Source: an uncultured Lachnospiraceae bacterium (GTDB taxonomy: Bacteria; Bacillota; Clostridia; Lachnospirales; Lachnospiraceae). From it: a stretch of DNA of 9,914 bases. Below are positions 1 through 6,454 of the stretch, piece after piece. The position numbers were made by a program, and so were the translations under genes. The notes below the pieces were generated by a model. The model did no database searches and was not told the origin of the DNA. It was given only the letters and a program-made list of their open reading frames with translations. Position 1 is the stretch's first letter. Each line of letters opens with the position of its first letter. The stretch spans positions 11,192 to 21,105 of the forward strand of contig CAJUQZ010000074.1 in the NCBI GenBank assembly GCA_910588755.1, given 5' to 3'.

Positions 1-112
1 ACTTTATGAGTCAAGGCTCGTTTATCTCAATCCCTTAAAGTTTTCCTCAATATAAATGTTCAGCTTGGGCAACATGGTTTGCGCCAATGCCAGAACGTGT
101 TTGAAAAATACT

Positions 113-144
113 CTAGTACTCCATCCGGCCAGAAATTAGACTCG
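113..144. repeat. 32-bp direct repeat, left copy
   Basis: This block matches positions 9861-9892 at 30 of 32 bases in the same orientation. It begins CTAGTACTCCATCCGGCCAG and ends at ACTCG. The two differences are C/T at the tenth base and G/A near the right end. Similarity falls away on both sides, so it is a bounded unit. The last two codons and the stop of the ArsC-like gene lie inside it. I see no strong internal hairpin. It could be an IS or MITE terminus, a REP-like sequence or an attachment-type repeat; the window does not decide. Confidence 0.7.
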
Positions 145-498
145 CGCTAGAATTTTTTCCCACTGTTCCTCCACAAAGCCCGGACAGACACCGCCTTCTG
201 CCACCAGCAGGGGGCGTTTTACCAGCATGCCGTCCGTAGAAAGCAGCTGGTACTGCTCCTCCTCACTCATTTCAGGCAATCTGTCCTTTAGCTGCAACTC
301 CTTATAAAGATTGCCGCTTGTGTTAAAAAATCGCTTCAATGGCAGACCACTCCTTGCGTGCCACTGCCTAAGCTCCTCCACTGTTGGATTTTCTTCTTTT
401 ATCGGGCGCAGCTCCACCTCGTGCCCCGCCTCCTCTAGCCATTTTATGGCTTTTTTGCAGGTAGAACACTTTTCATAACATAAAATCAATGGCTTCAT
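136..498 (-). CDS. ArsC/Spx-family protein (arsenate reductase-like)
   Basis: A 120-residue protein of the ArsC/Spx/YffB thioredoxin-like family, whose usual length is about 115-130 residues. It has an N-terminal redox CSTC motif (Cys11, Cys14) after the first beta strand, the family signature FFNTSGNLYKE at 57-67, and the KRP motif (94-96) before the last strands. Members include glutathione- or thioredoxin-linked arsenate reductases and redox-sensing Spx-like regulators. No other arsenic gene is nearby, so arsenate reduction is not supported by context. A longer reading starting seven codons upstream is possible, but the ATG at 498 has a perfect AGGAGG seven bases away and begins MKPL, typical of the family. 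The C-terminus (KILARV) ends inside the 32-bp repeat, so the natural last residues may have been replaced. Family is sure, substrate is not. Confidence 0.88.
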   Translation of the reverse strand: MKPLILCYEKCSTCKKAIKWLEEAGHEVELRPIKEENPTVEELRQWHARSGLPLKRFFNTSGNLYKELQLKDRLPEMSEEEQYQLLSTDGMLVKRPLLVAEGGVCPGFVEEQWEKILARV

Positions 499-505
499 CT
501 TTATA

Positions 506-511
506 CCTCCT
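506..511 (-). promoter_or_regulatory. RBS fixing the start of the ArsC-like gene
   Basis: On the minus strand this reads AGGAGG, seven bases before the ATG at 498. The in-frame ATG further upstream would place the RBS inside the coding sequence, so the 498 start is preferred. Confidence 0.8.
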
Positions 512-592
512 AGTATCAATCATTCCTGACAATAAAATCTTCACGCTTCTGGTCTCTTTGAAAATTCACCTACCAGATAAATCCTGTCTATA

Positions 593-621
593 AGTATACC
601 TGTCCCCTGCATTTTGCGCAA
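593..621 (-). promoter_or_regulatory. Possible promoter of the ArsC-like gene
   Basis: The minus strand reads TTGCGC, 17 bases, TATACT, about 95 bases upstream of the ATG at 498. The -10 box is good; the -35 box matches only the TTG half of the consensus. Confidence 0.4.
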
Positions 622-901
622 GATACAAAGTGGATTCTGCCAAGATTCTATCCAGACTTTCATCATGTCAATGAGCGGGCGCCCGTAACAAAAATATCAG
701 TTCAGCCTTTGACCTCCTGTTATGTGCATTAAGCCATGCAAAATCACTTCGCGATGTCAAAGCCATGTTCATTGCTTGATACACCTCAATCACTATATGT
801 TCTTACGCGGCTTGTATAAGCCATAATTTGCAGCGCAGTGCAAAATCCCAGGCAACTGTCACTAACAAAAGTTCACAAAATTTCAAATACAAACTCTGTC
901 A
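622..901. other. Gene-free intergenic stretch
   Basis: I see no coding region here on either strand. Small structures are a perfect 10-bp palindrome CGGGCGCCCG at 676-685 and two adjacent hairpins: GGCTT/AAGCC at 809-822 (loop 4) and TTTGCA/TGCAAA at 827-844 (loop 6). Neither hairpin is followed by a T run. A minus-strand AGGAGG-like string near 711-716 has no suitable start codon after it. The hairpins lie upstream of the 902-930 promoter and could be regulatory, but nothing specific can be claimed. Confidence 0.4.
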
Positions 902-930
902 TTGACAAAGCGTTTACAGAATACTATAAT
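902..930 (+). promoter_or_regulatory. Near-perfect sigma-A promoter of the SGNH/secreted-protein pair
   Basis: TTGACA at 902-907, a 17-base spacer and TATAAT at 925-930 match the vegetative consensus exactly. The expected transcription start is near 937, giving a leader of about 35 bases that carries an AAGGAGG site at 956-962, nine bases before the ATG at 972. Such a strong promoter argues that the downstream unit is still expressed and not merely decaying. Confidence 0.88.
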
Positions 931-971
931 TGAAGCATCAAATAAATGATCATTTAAGGAGGAAAGAAATC

Positions 972-1852
972 ATGAAAGTACATAAGACATGGTATGCTGT
1001 GCTTGCGGCGGCGTTTGTAATTAGGTTCTTAGGGGGGGGAGGTATGTCAAAGCTGCCGAGACCGAACTAACAGAACAGTCTACAGAAGCTGCAACGACAG
1101 AACCCATAGCAGAAAACGAAGCACAGACGACACCTGCCCCAACAGAACAACAGAATGAGACATGGAAGATGACAGAAGCAGAACTGGCGGAGTATTATGA
1201 CGAGTCTGTGTTCATAGGCGATTCCATTATGCAGGGATTCCGTAATTACTGTGCAAAATTGGAAAATTTTGTGCATGGTATTGATTTTCTGGCAGCAACA
1301 AGTTATTCCGCAGGTAACGCGCTGAGGCCTGTTGCAGGCAAGAATGTACATCCCATGTATAGAGGGAAAAAGTACCGGGTGTGGGAAGCAGTACCGATGG
1401 TGGGAAGTAAACGGGCATTTATCCTTCTTGGCATGAACGATCTGATCGTAACAGGTCTTGAGGACTCAAGGGACGCCTACAAACAAGTTATAGACAAAAT
1501 CGTAGAGAAATCTCCTGGTATCGAGATCCATATTATCAGCGTCACCTACACCCTGAAAGACAGCAAAATCAAAGGTGCGCTGTGCAATGCGAATATTGAT
1601 ATGTACAATGCGATGCTGCAGGAGATGGCGGTGGAAAACGGATGGGGATATATTGATCTGTGTACGCCTATTTCTGACGGTGCTGGAAACCTCAAGCGTG
1701 AATATTGCAGTGATGGTTATGTGCATCTTACAAGTGCGACCTACACTGTATGGGAAGAAGAACTGATCCAGTATGCGGAAAAACAGCTTTCAAAAGAATT
1801 GACAAATACAGAAACTTTGATAAAGGAAGCAGGAGGAATGGAGGAAAAATGA
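972..1852 (+). CDS. Secreted SGNH/GDSL hydrolase, out of frame at a G8 tract
   Basis: This is a predicted exported esterase or lipase-type hydrolase of the SGNH superfamily. The start at 972 has an ideal RBS and a signal-peptide-like N-terminus (MKVHKTWYAVLAAAFVI), but this frame reads through eight G's (1032-1039) and stops at 1070 after 32 codons. The hydrolase frame is open from 1025 and gives VKAAETELTEQ, a Thr/Glu/Pro/Gln-rich linker, then the catalytic domain. Adding one G, or removing two, joins the halves. Counting from the ATG at 1169, block I is GDS with nucleophile Ser19, block III is GMND (88-91), and the C-terminal catalytic pair is probably Asp182 and His186 in SDGYVHLT; the Asp-His spacing is one longer than the common DxxH. 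The ATG at 1169 has only a weak RBS and would give a cytoplasmic 227-residue protein. The substrate is unknown; members deacylate polysaccharides, peptidoglycan or lipids. It overlaps the next gene by ATGA, suggesting translational coupling. The frameshift may be phase variation, a mutation or a sequencing error. Confidence 0.8.
1032..1039 (+). repeat. Homopolymeric G8 tract in the signal-peptide region
   Basis: Eight consecutive G's, flanked by A on both sides, sit exactly where the reading frame of the secreted hydrolase breaks. A tract of nine or six G's would restore a continuous frame. Slipped-strand mispairing at such tracts is the classical mechanism of phase variation. Confidence 0.85.
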
Positions 1853-3342
1853 AGAAAAAACTACTGATCACAGCGCTGGCTGTCATGCTCTTTGGGAGCA
1901 GCCTTCCTGTATACGCTGCCCCTGAATACATGGCTGACGGCGGCGTATTTGATGCAGAATGGTATCTGGAGCAAAATCCCGATATCGCCGCTGCATTCCC
2001 AGCAGATGTGTCTGCGGAAGTACTCTACCAGCATTATATCGCATTTGGCGCAAGAGAGGGACGGACACCGTACAATGCGGCGACTTTTGATCCCACCAGC
2101 CTGCAGCCTGGCCAAAACCCACCTGAAAATACAGAAGTCACGCCTGTGCCGTCAAGTCTCAAACCCGCGATATCCAGCAATACAGGTGCACAGAATTACC
2201 GCTGGTACAGCAACAATAACTGGAACTGGGCTGAGCCTGTCAAATCGTATCTGTACGAAAACCAGCTCGGAGGCATAACAAGAGTAGAATGCATCAACGG
2301 GCAGATCGTAGTGGAGGATTATGACAACAGCTTCTATCTGCGCGAAAGCCGCACGATTCCTATGGAGCTATCCATATGGGGCGGTTTTTATGCCGGAAAG
2401 GACTATAATTTTTTTATCTTTGGGCAAGAGAATCCCTCGCAGGACAACAGCCGGGAAGTTGTCCGCGTTGTGAAATATTCCAAGGACTGGACGCGGCTTG
2501 GCCAGGCAAGCCTCCGCGGTGCCAACACCACAGTCCCCTTTGACGCAGGCGTCGTCCGCTGTGCCGAATCCGGTGATTATCTGTATATCCGCACCTGCCA
2601 TGAAATGTACGCCTCCTCAAGAGACGGAAAGAACCATCAGGCAAACATGACACTCGCGATACGCCAGAGCGACATGGCCCTTACAGACTCCTACCACATT
2701 GTTATGAACAGCAGTGTCGGTTATGTCAGCCATTCTTTTAACCAATTTGTCCTCATCGACCAGAATAAGAACATTGTCACGTTAGACCACGGCGACGCTT
2801 ACCCACGCAGTATTGTAGTAATGCGTTATAAGGGCGCAAAGGGCGGCGGTGACAAATTCAGCGGTGGGGTTGACAGCAGTACATTGATCGCTTTTCCTGG
2901 TGCGACAGGAGATAATTACACTGGTGCATCTGTAGGCGGCTTTGCCGAGACTGCCAACAGTTATATAACGGCTTTTAACTATGATGGCGGCAATCATGGC
3001 GCACGCGAGATCTACCTTGGCTGCACCAGCAAAAACGGGCTGAACTCCACTGTAACCCTACTTACACAATCCGCTGGCATGCAGACACCGATGCTGGCTC
3101 CAACAGGACCTGACGGCGGATATCTCATGTGGACAGACGCATCTGGTGTTTTCTATTACACCAGATACACAGATGGCGGTACGATTGGCGCGATTGCCAC
3201 AGCTGACGCAGCCCTGTCCGACTGCCAGCCAATCCTCCATAACGGAGAGGTTGTGTGGTATGTCACCAACGGTTCCATTCCTGTTTTTTACAGGTTAAAT
3301 GCCGCCGGCATGCTTACAAAAACTATAGCAAATGGACAATAA
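1849..3342 (+). CDS. Secreted protein with NPD..HY..G..EGR module and possible beta-propeller
   Basis: A 497-residue exported protein. The start at 1849 is chosen because GGAGG lies four bases upstream and the product then opens with a classical signal peptide (MKKKLLITALAVMLFGSS), with likely cleavage after VYA at residue 23. The longer open frame beginning at 1750 would bury this peptide. Residues 34-76 form a short module (FDAEWYL, NPDIAAAF, HYIAFG, EGRTPY) that I recognise from exported Lachnospiraceae-type proteins but cannot name. A Pro/Thr-rich linker covers about 77-110. The remaining 385 residues are beta-rich, with repeated Gly/Asp turns and strand pairs such as GGYLMWTDASG and VFYYTRYT, which suggests a beta-propeller or similar fold. 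No catalytic motif, transmembrane segment or sortase signal is evident, so it is probably released or non-covalently wall-bound. Its ATG overlaps the stop of the SGNH hydrolase, so the two probably act together outside the cell. Specific function is unknown. Confidence 0.85.
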   Translation: MKKKLLITALAVMLFGSSLPVYAAPEYMADGGVFDAEWYLEQNPDIAAAFPADVSAEVLYQHYIAFGAREGRTPYNAATFDPTSLQPGQNPPENTEVTPVPSSLKPAISSNTGAQNYRWYSNNNWNWAEPVKSYLYENQLGGITRVECINGQIVVEDYDNSFYLRESRTIPMELSIWGGFYAGKDYNFFIFGQENPSQDNSREVVRVVKYSKDWTRLGQASLRGANTTVPFDAGVVRCAESGDYLYIRTCHEMYASSRDGKNHQANMTLAIRQSDMALTDSYHIVMNSSVGYVSHSFNQFVLIDQNKNIVTLDHGDAYPRSIVVMRYKGAKGGGDKFSGGVDSSTLIAFPGATGDNYTGASVGGFAETANSYITAFNYDGGNHGAREIYLGCTSKNGLNSTVTLLTQSAGMQTPMLAPTGPDGGYLMWTDASGVFYYTRYTDGGTIGAIATADAALSDCQPILHNGEVVWYVTNGSIPVFYRLNAAGMLTKTIANGQ

Positions 3343-3374
3343 AGCTTTCCTTTATTGATCCTGTATATACCACG

Positions 3375-3411
3375 AAGAACCCGCTGACCAATCTATGATC
3401 TGCGGGTTCTT
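3375..3411 (+). terminator. Intrinsic terminator after the secreted-protein gene
   Basis: A perfect 10-bp stem AAGAACCCGC/GCGGGTTCTT with a 17-base loop is followed by the T-rich run TTCCTTATCTTCTTTCC. It lies 32 bases after the stop at 3342. On the minus strand no T run follows it, so it mainly serves the plus-strand unit, though it may also slow transcripts coming from pfkA. Confidence 0.8.
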
Positions 3412-3443
3412 TCCTTATCTTCTTTCCTTATTTCACATATCGC

Positions 3444-4517
3444 CTAATCGCCAAAGCTGATGCCAAGCATCTTAGCCTCTTTGATGATCGTTGAATCGGG
3501 ATCGACCATTTTCAGCTTGCCGGCCACATCAGCAAGAGGTACTTTGACGACCTCTCTGTTCTGATAGCCAACCATGTAGCCATATTCGCCCTTGAGAATC
3601 AGTTTGGATGCCTCCGCGCCAAGACGGCTTGCAAATACTCTGTCATACGGATCCGGACTGCCGCCTCTCTGTGTGTGTCCTGGTACTGTGACACGCACTT
3701 CCATACCGCTCTTCTCCTTGATCTTCTCTGCGATCTCATAGGAAACGCTCGGATATTTGTACTCTGCCATGTACTTCTTGAACTCTTTCTTGGAGAGTGC
3801 AGCGATCTCTTTTGACACAGCGCCCTCAGCCACCGCAAGGATCGTGAACTTGCTGCCCCGCTCGGAACGCTTCTGGATCGCCTTGATAATCTTGTTGATA
3901 TCATATGGAATCTCAGGGATCAGGATAATATCCGCCCCGCCCGCGATACCGGCATTGAGCGTGAGGTAGCCTACCTTGTGCCCCATTACTTCCACGATAA
4001 ACACGCGCCCGTGCGATGCCGCCGTCGTGTGAATCTGGTCAATGCACTGTGTCGCGATATCGACGGCGCTCTGGAAGCCGAAGGTCATATCGGTTCCCCA
4101 CAGGTCGTTGTCAATCGTCTTTGGCAGCGTCACGACGTTGAGTCCCTCCTCACGCAGCAGGTTTGCCGTCTTGTGCGTGCCGTTGCCGCCAAGGATTACC
4201 AGACAGTCAAGGCTCAGCTTGTAATAGTTGTGCTTCATCGCCTCCACCTTGTCCAACCCGTTCTCGTCCGGATCGCGCATATTTTTGAACGGCATGCGCG
4301 AGCTTCCGAGGATCGTGCCGCCCTTTGTCAGTATTCCTGAGAAATCCGACGGGGAGAGCATCTTGTACTTGCCATAAATCAGTCCCTTGTATCCGTCAAG
4401 GAAACCAAAGAGCTCCACCTCCTTACCCGCGTTGAACAATCCCTTTGCCACGCCGCGCATCGCCGCGTTGAGCGCCTGGCAGTCACCGCCACTTGTTAAC
4501 ATTCCGATTCTTATCAT
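3444..4517 (-). CDS. pfkA: 6-phosphofructokinase
   Basis: A 357-residue phosphofructokinase (PfkA superfamily) that phosphorylates fructose 6-phosphate to fructose 1,6-bisphosphate in glycolysis. Visible motifs are SGGDCQALNA (9-18) for phosphate binding, GGNGT (110-114) at the phosphoryl-donor site, PKTIDND (132-138) with catalytic base Asp136, MGHKVGYL (178-185), PEIPY (201-205) and the substrate-binding PGHTQRGGSP (279-288). Known rules from the family: Gly at the second donor position (here Gly113) indicates ATP use, while Asp there indicates pyrophosphate. Lys at the PKTIDND position (Lys133) is shared by PPi enzymes and some ATP enzymes. Asn112 replaces the usual Asp of GGDG. I infer ATP dependence with some doubt. 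The usual bacterial ATP enzyme is about 320 residues, so this is the somewhat longer form. AAGGAGG five bases before the ATG fixes the start. It is monocistronic, with its own promoter region upstream. Confidence 0.95.
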   Translation of the reverse strand: MIRIGMLTSGGDCQALNAAMRGVAKGLFNAGKEVELFGFLDGYKGLIYGKYKMLSPSDFSGILTKGGTILGSSRMPFKNMRDPDENGLDKVEAMKHNYYKLSLDCLVILGGNGTHKTANLLREEGLNVVTLPKTIDNDLWGTDMTFGFQSAVDIATQCIDQIHTTAASHGRVFIVEVMGHKVGYLTLNAGIAGGADIILIPEIPYDINKIIKAIQKRSERGSKFTILAVAEGAVSKEIAALSKKEFKKYMAEYKYPSVSYEIAEKIKEKSGMEVRVTVPGHTQRGGSPDPYDRVFASRLGAEASKLILKGEYGYMVGYQNREVVKVPLADVAGKLKMVDPDSTIIKEAKMLGISFGD

Positions 4518-4602
4518 GGGAACCTCCTTCTTCGCATTGAATATCTGCGCATTATGATTTCAATATGCACTATTATGCCATACCAAACCCTGTGCTGATA
4601 CC

Positions 4603-4631
4603 ATTATAAACCTTTTTTTTGTTTCGAACAA
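4603..4631 (-). promoter_or_regulatory. Possible second pfkA promoter
   Basis: The minus strand reads TTGTTC, 17 bases, TATAAT. The -10 box is perfect, the -35 box weak. It lies downstream of the stronger promoter at 4666-4694 and about 85 bases before the pfkA start. Confidence 0.45.
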
Positions 4632-4638
4632 CGACATA

Positions 4639-4652
4639 TTGAAAATTTTCAA
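4639..4652. promoter_or_regulatory. 14-bp perfect palindrome in the pfkA leader, possible operator
   Basis: TTGAAAATTTTCAA is a perfect inverted repeat. It starts a few bases after the transcription start expected from the 4666-4694 promoter and just upstream of the second promoter, a good position for a repressor. AT-rich palindromes of this size can also occur by chance. Confidence 0.4.
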
Positions 4653-4665
4653 AAATCCTACTTTT

Positions 4666-4694
4666 ATCATAACAGCTTTGCATATCCCCGTCAA
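4666..4694 (-). promoter_or_regulatory. Main pfkA promoter with extended -10
   Basis: The minus strand reads TTGACG, a 17-base spacer, then TATGAT preceded by TGT, an extended -10 arrangement. The predicted start near 4659 gives a leader of about 140 bases. The promoter begins about 30 bases after the lipoprotein stop, in the gap before pfkA. Confidence 0.7.
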
Positions 4695-4724
4695 ACCATT
4701 TTCTCTCCTATAAGCTGTCCTGAT

Positions 4725-6308
4725 TTACCGCCCGCACGCCGCCGTTATCTGCTGTCCAAGCCAGGATGCCACGTCCACCCGGAACTCCTCGTTCTCCCTG
4801 CTGCTGTCAAAGACATACTCCTCCGAGACGGTCTCCAGCTCGCCGGTCGCCTCATTGCGCTCCATGCTGTGCAGATAAAACCAGCTTCCATCATAGGACG
4901 TCTCCTCCGTCTTCCCGGACGCGGCATTGCAGATTTCATTGAACTGGTCATCGTCCAGAAAGATGCCCTCCTCCTCCACATAGCGGATCTTAACCGGCTC
5001 CCCATCGATATACTGATAGGTTGAATAGTAGTGATAGACCGCCCCTCCGCGCTCCATTCCATAGATGAGCTGCTCCTCCTGGTCAAATGTCGCGAGCGAT
5101 ATCTGGTTGAGCCGCGCGTCATACTCGAACTTATATTCGTCAGGATTCCACACAAGATAAATCCACTCCTGCCTGTAATTTCCGTTTGGCGTATCATACT
5201 GGCGGATGTCCAGATAACCGTCAAAGTTGACATCCTCGAGCTCAAAGCCAAGCGTATCTTCCATCGTGTCATAAATCCTTGTCTGCCCAAACGCAGTGAG
5301 CTCAGGTATGGAAATCGTCTGCACAACGGTATCACCCTCACAGATTTCCAGCGACTGCAGCGCATAGCCATCCCATTGCAGATCCCAATATGCGTTCAGG
5401 CGAAATGTAAACTCCGGCATATCTTCCCGCAGCCGGCCTTTCTGTGTCACGGTAAATGCTGCGTCTGCGTTTTTCTGTTCATAAAAGGCTGACAGCTCCT
5501 GTGTTGGAATCTCGTTGTCGCGCAGACTGATGTCCGTCAAATCATTTAATGCATAAAGCGGTGTAATATCCGTAATCCGATTCAGTCCAAGCTCCAGATA
5601 ATTTAGTTTGGCCAGATGCTTTAACACGCTGATATCCTCAATCCGGTTGTGAAATAGATTCAGATATTCCAGTTTTGTCAGATTTCCCAGCGCAGAAATG
5701 TCCTCAATGCCACACCACGGCGCATATAACCTGGTTAGATTTGTCAGCCCCGAAAGCGCCTCAATATCGGTGTATGCAGAGCCGTTATCACCGATCTGCA
5801 GCTCCTCCAAACCTGTCAGTTTGCGCACCGGCGCGTAATCGCTGACCGGATTGCCCGCACAGGAAAAGTGCACAAGACTGGTCAGTCCGCTGACAGGCCC
5901 TATGTCTGCGATCTCATTATCCCTTACCCAGAGCACCTTCAAGGAGGCGAGTCTCTCCACGCCAGACAGAGACTGCACGCCGCACCGAAACAGCCGGACT
6001 GACTCGAGATTTTCAAACCACTGCAGATCCTCAAAGGGCGCCGTACATTCCGCGTCCATCTCAAACTCCGTGATGGCAAGCACATCTGCTCTTGTTATGA
6101 TACCGTCCGTTTTGTGCAGTATCTCACGTGTCTTCTCCTCGATCGCCGCGGACTTGAATATGATCTCTTCGTCCGTCCCGGGAACGCTTTCTTCCTCCTG
6201 CGTACCTTCCTGTACCGTATCCCGCTCCGACAAACTTTCCATATGGCCGCAGCCGTAACCAAAAAGACTGATGATAAGTATGATGCCTGCAAAAATATAT
6301 TTTTTCAT
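4725..6308 (-). CDS. Leucine-rich-repeat lipoprotein with EF-hand-like (XAC2610-type) C-terminal region
   Basis: A 527-residue predicted surface lipoprotein. The N-terminus is a short signal peptide (MKKYIFAGIILIISLFGYGC), with Cys20 as the likely lipid attachment site; the lipobox is degenerate because Gly rather than Leu is at -3. A charged linker (21-50) follows, then a cap-like helical part (55-90). About eight leucine-rich repeats cover 95-265, mostly 22 residues long, in the internalin-like pattern L..L..L.L..N.I.DI; one unit is 24 long. The C-terminal half (about 295-527) is a different domain with DVNFDGYLDI at 359-368, a Ca-binding-like loop as seen in XAC2610-type proteins, ending in a Trp/Tyr-rich region. 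It probably binds proteins or ligands at the cell surface. No catalytic motif is seen. A moderate AAGGAAAG site precedes the ATG. It lies downstream of the aspS terminator, and I cannot identify a clear promoter in the 90 bases between. Confidence 0.87.
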   Translation of the reverse strand: MKKYIFAGIILIISLFGYGCGHMESLSERDTVQEGTQEEESVPGTDEEIIFKSAAIEEKTREILHKTDGIITRADVLAITEFEMDAECTAPFEDLQWFENLESVRLFRCGVQSLSGVERLASLKVLWVRDNEIADIGPVSGLTSLVHFSCAGNPVSDYAPVRKLTGLEELQIGDNGSAYTDIEALSGLTNLTRLYAPWCGIEDISALGNLTKLEYLNLFHNRIEDISVLKHLAKLNYLELGLNRITDITPLYALNDLTDISLRDNEIPTQELSAFYEQKNADAAFTVTQKGRLREDMPEFTFRLNAYWDLQWDGYALQSLEICEGDTVVQTISIPELTAFGQTRIYDTMEDTLGFELEDVNFDGYLDIRQYDTPNGNYRQEWIYLVWNPDEYKFEYDARLNQISLATFDQEEQLIYGMERGGAVYHYYSTYQYIDGEPVKIRYVEEEGIFLDDDQFNEICNAASGKTEETSYDGSWFYLHSMERNEATGELETVSEEYVFDSSRENEEFRVDVASWLGQQITAACGR

Positions 6309-6400
6309 AGCTCTTTCCTTTTCACATATTTTCCATATCCTGCATTTATGGATTTCTTTTTTCTATTTTTTTATTTTTTCCATTGAATCATAACAAAACA

Positions 6401-6429
6401 GGAGCGGCATTTTCTTTCTCTGCCGCTCC
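6401..6429 (-). terminator. Intrinsic terminator of aspS
   Basis: A 9-bp perfect stem (GGAGCGGCA/TGCCGCTCC) with an 11-base loop lies 25 bases after the aspS stop. On the minus strand it is followed by the T-rich run TGTTTTGTTATG. It separates aspS from the lipoprotein gene. Confidence 0.8.
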
Positions 6430-6454
6430 GCTACATTGACACCAACTGTCCATT

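Noticed and set aside
711..716. AGGAGG-like site on the minus strand as start of a hidden small gene
   Set aside because: No suitable start codon with an open frame follows at a sensible distance.
1067..1351. Minus-strand Cys-rich open frame opposite the SGNH gene
   Set aside because: It is an antisense shadow of the Glu/Thr/Gln-rich linker and catalytic domain, with no RBS and no family resemblance.
1750..1848. N-terminal extension of the secreted protein from an ATG at 1750
   Set aside because: It has no RBS, overlaps the SGNH hydrolase coding sequence, and would bury a classical signal peptide that starts at 1849 behind 33 residues.
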